A stretch of 64,000 nt of DNA from Posidonia oceanica (Eukaryota; Streptophyta; Magnoliopsida; Alismatales; Posidoniaceae), in the NCBI GenBank assembly GCA_037176725.1, contig JAZBRS010000049.1, positions 33,410,001-33,474,000 on the forward strand, given 5' to 3'. Below are positions 61,480-64,000 of this stretch, in pieces (positions within the stretch are counted from its first letter, which is position 1; each line of letters begins with the position of its first letter). A model generated the notes under the pieces. The model was given only the letters and a program-made list of their open reading frames with translations. It was not told the origin of the DNA and searched no databases. The position numbers were made by a program, and so were the translations under genes.

Positions 61480-63347
61480 GTGTATTACACTAACGCGGGA
61501 GACTTTTTCATCAATTTCTTGGTCGCGGTAATGATGAAAACACACTACCAGAAGGGGTCTTATTACCCCTTGAACTACAGGCGTCAGTGGATCAGATGGC
61601 TCTTGGAAAACCTGCGATTAAGCGTGAAGAATTTTGATTACGTTCCGTTCCCTTTGATTCCAGGTAGAGTTTAGGCATTTTAGTTAGTTTAGTGTCATTT
61701 CTAGTCCGTCGTACCCTTCCAGTTATTTCAGAACCAATCAGTGCATTATTTGCTTGTCATTAGCCAAGTTTGAGTCTGATAATCAGCAAAAAGAAAGAAA
61801 GAAGAGAAAGCTGAGCCAAATGATTGAATCCGAAAGTAGCTACTCATATACAGATAGCATGCCCGAAGAGGAACCTATTCTGAAGTTATTCAATCCAACC
61901 ACTGGAGAAGGACTGGATCCCGATTCGATTCAATATCAGACCTTGTGTCGCTTCCTTTACAGTGACAACAATCATCCAGGCTCAACAAATCAGAAAGATA
62001 AGGATCTCCATCACTGGGAAAGGACTACGAAGGGTTGTTGCAAACCACATTCCTAAAGATCTGTACCAGAGATAGCATGGAAATGCGCCGTCGGCTACCC
62101 AACACCAGGGACAAGGAAACGACTCACCAGGAGGATTCCGAGGAAGGACCAATCCTTTGTTCGTTGAGCAACCACAGCAAGTGCCACATGGTAGAAGAGT
62201 CGATCCATTATTCTCCAACCAACCAGAGCAGAGTTGTCAGGTTCCTCTTCAACCGGGTATGAACATACAAGGCGGCAGTCATCAGCCACATGCCAATCAA
62301 GTATCAAAATTTCAAACTCATGGCGGGCTCAGCAATTTAGCAGAAATGAGGAAGGTCTTAAATTCCTTAGGGGTTCAGACACAAGCTCCCCCAACTTTTG
62401 ACATGGGCAAATTCCCACAATTTCAACTTCCTCCTGGCTTCAAGTATCTAAAGACGCTGAAGTTTGATGGAACCACCAACCCACAAACCTACATCGTCCG
62501 GTTTCAAATGGAGTTAGCTCTGTACTTCCATAACTTGGGGTTCATCATCCACCTTTTCTTCTTTTCGTTGGCAGGCGAACCCATGGATTGGTTCCTTACC
62601 CTCTCCGGAGACGACCTCAGCAGCTTCGACAAGATCAATGAGTGTTTCTTGACCAAGTATTAACACAAGATCGAGTCGAAGCCAACCTTTCATAACTTGA
62701 GTAGGGAGAGTATGAAGTCGGGTGAAGAATGGGTCACCTTTGCAAATAGATGGCGAGAAATGGCTGCTAGATCAGGCCTGGACATCCCAGAAAGACAAGT
62801 TATCCAAACACTGATTGCAAACGCTACTGGACCAATGAAAAGGAGGTTGGCAAATGCATATTGTCCTTCTATGACTGCACTCTACGAGGTAGCCGCTTCT
62901 ATGAAGGAGAATATGCATGAATTTTAAAAGACAGGAGGCGACACTGAGTCAATATATCAAGTCGCAAAGCAGCGAGATTTTCCTCTTCAAGATTACTGGC
63001 AGAATGACAACCACTCCGGAAAAGATGGCAACACCAGGGGCAACTACCATCATACAGCTCCACAACAACAGTGCAAGAGATCAAAGCGCACAAGCTATCC
63101 TCCTATTCCTGTGACACTGATAGATATGTTTGCAGAAATGATGGAAGCCCAAGCAATCAACCTCCCACCTCAAAGACCTAAAGGGATGAATTGCGATAGA
63201 AGCAAATATTGCCCGTACCACAGGAGACATGGACACAAGTTAGAAGACTGCTGGGTCTTTAAGGACATCGTCTACGACCTGGTGGAGGTAGACGTCTTCA
63301 ATTGGGACGCATTGATAGAGAGGGTTCAGAGGCGCCATCAAGACTAA
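61480..63347 (+). pseudogene. Gypsy (Tat/Ogre-like) gag region, broken
   Basis: 61480-61674 reads YRRQWIRWLLENLRLSVKNF, a short upstream frame. From 61754: MSLAKFESDNQQKERKKRKL and acidic sequence; after frameshifts, FPQFQLPPGFKYLKTLKFDG, NPQTYIVRFQMELALYFHNL, AGEPMDWFLTLSGDDLSSFD, then (after a stop) GEEWVTFANRWREMAARSGL. This is the retrotransposon gag domain of Gypsy elements. The last piece, KYCPYHRRHGHKLEDCW, is a knuckle-like CX2HX4HX4C. Stops at about 62661 and 62925 break it, so it is a pseudogene as it stands. Confidence 0.8.
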
Positions 63348-64000
63348 AGCCAGCCTCTACTGATGGAGGCTATACTAGGGGCATTTCCCCCAAGTGTTGT
63401 AAATAAACTTTATTTCCTTTTTCTATCTTTGCCTTTTGTTTCTGCATAAAAAAAAAACCTAAATAAAATATCATCTCCTTCCATATGATGAAAGTATAAA
63501 GTTAATAAGAAGAAAATTCACCAATCAAGCATGGGAATTTGAGAACTAAGTGGGACGGGCCATACTTGGCAATTGAGGCATATTCAGGCAACGCATATTG
63601 TTGACCAAAAGGATGGTACTAGGCTTGAACATCATTAGAATGCACTGCAATAAATGCTACCCTTGAACCTCACATTGAGCCAATAGAATGTCCGTGCTTG
63701 TGAACTCACTGTTCCCAAAGTCTAGGAGCCTTGCCTTTAACCTCATCTCACAAACACTTTGTGGGGAGGAAGTATCATTGATTCAACCCTGAGACAAAGG
63801 CAGATTCTTATGAGTTATCTTCCCAGTCCTTGAATAACAAGTCCACACACTTCCCATAAGTTGGACATGCCACCCCTGGCATAAATCTTAATTGCAATTG
63901 GGTAGATGTCCGAAGCCAAGCTTAGAAGCGCAAAAGAAGGGAGTGTATCAAATAATAGAGGAGTGTCTCGGTCCATCAATAAATGAATATCTTTTGATCG
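63348..64000. other. Window end, no feature assigned
   Basis: Follows the gag stop. Neither protease nor RT of a Gypsy element is visible before the window ends. Contains an A-run at 63449-63458. Confidence 0.4.

Larger units (their letters stand above)
58424..61490. repeat. Dispersed GTTRGACGC / GCGTCYAAC paired motifs
   Basis: At least seven imperfect inverted pairs of GTTAGACGC or GTTGGACGC with CAGCGTCTAAC or CAGCGTCCAAC-type sequences, at about 58424-58482, 58644-58675, 58874-58932, 59919-59985, 60156-60215, 60930-60990 and 61428-61490. Spacing is irregular and the intervals between pairs are unrelated. Confidence 0.7.

Overview
The window looks like nuclear DNA of a flowering plant, dominated by one very long, intron-rich gene that is packed with nested transposable elements. 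Plant origin is shown by Ty1/Copia elements with tRNA-Met-type primer sites, plant L1-type LINEs, hAT elements with 8-bp target duplications, PIF/Harbinger-like elements with TAA duplications, and a Tat/Ogre-type Gypsy element. The GC-rich first exon of the host gene against its AT-rich later exons, and the GC-rich captured gene fragments, hint at a monocot; this is inference only.

Host gene. On the minus strand I can join 15 exons (46805 down to 1061) into one coding sequence of about 707 codons. Splice sites and codon phase agree at every junction, although the 3' border of exon 4 is ambiguous. The protein has a charged, Trp-rich N-terminal region and a C-terminal WD40 propeller. Its last exons lie beyond base 1. 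About 2.1 kb of coding sequence is spread over 45.7 kb.

Introns, from low to high coordinates. The last visible intron (1282-11168) holds two tail-to-tail LINEs and a Copia element whose integrase segment is inverted. The 12.8-19.9 kb intron holds a Copia gag-protease remnant cut by a second, opposite Copia. The 20.1-23.1 kb intron holds a hAT-like MITE split by a Harbinger-type element that carries ammonium transporter and mitochondrial carrier exon pieces. The 23.5-25.2 kb intron is mostly a 388-bp tandem duplication. The 25.7-28.6 kb intron has two short Copia-type elements of one family in opposite orientation. The 29.1-45.6 kb intron contains LINE > Copia > hAT and, separately, Copia > Copia.

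Upstream of the gene (46.8-64 kb). There is AT-rich sequence, a fragment resembling the first exon of organellar tyrosyl-tRNA synthetase joined to a 43-bp minisatellite, a hAT element carrying a decayed transposase nested in another hAT-like element, a Tourist/Harbinger-like MITE, and at the right edge two Gypsy-type LTR/primer-site regions followed by a broken gag. No intact transposon protein is present. The clearest rearrangements are the Harbinger gene-capture mosaic, the inverted integrase block in Copia A, and the multi-level nests proven by matching target duplications.
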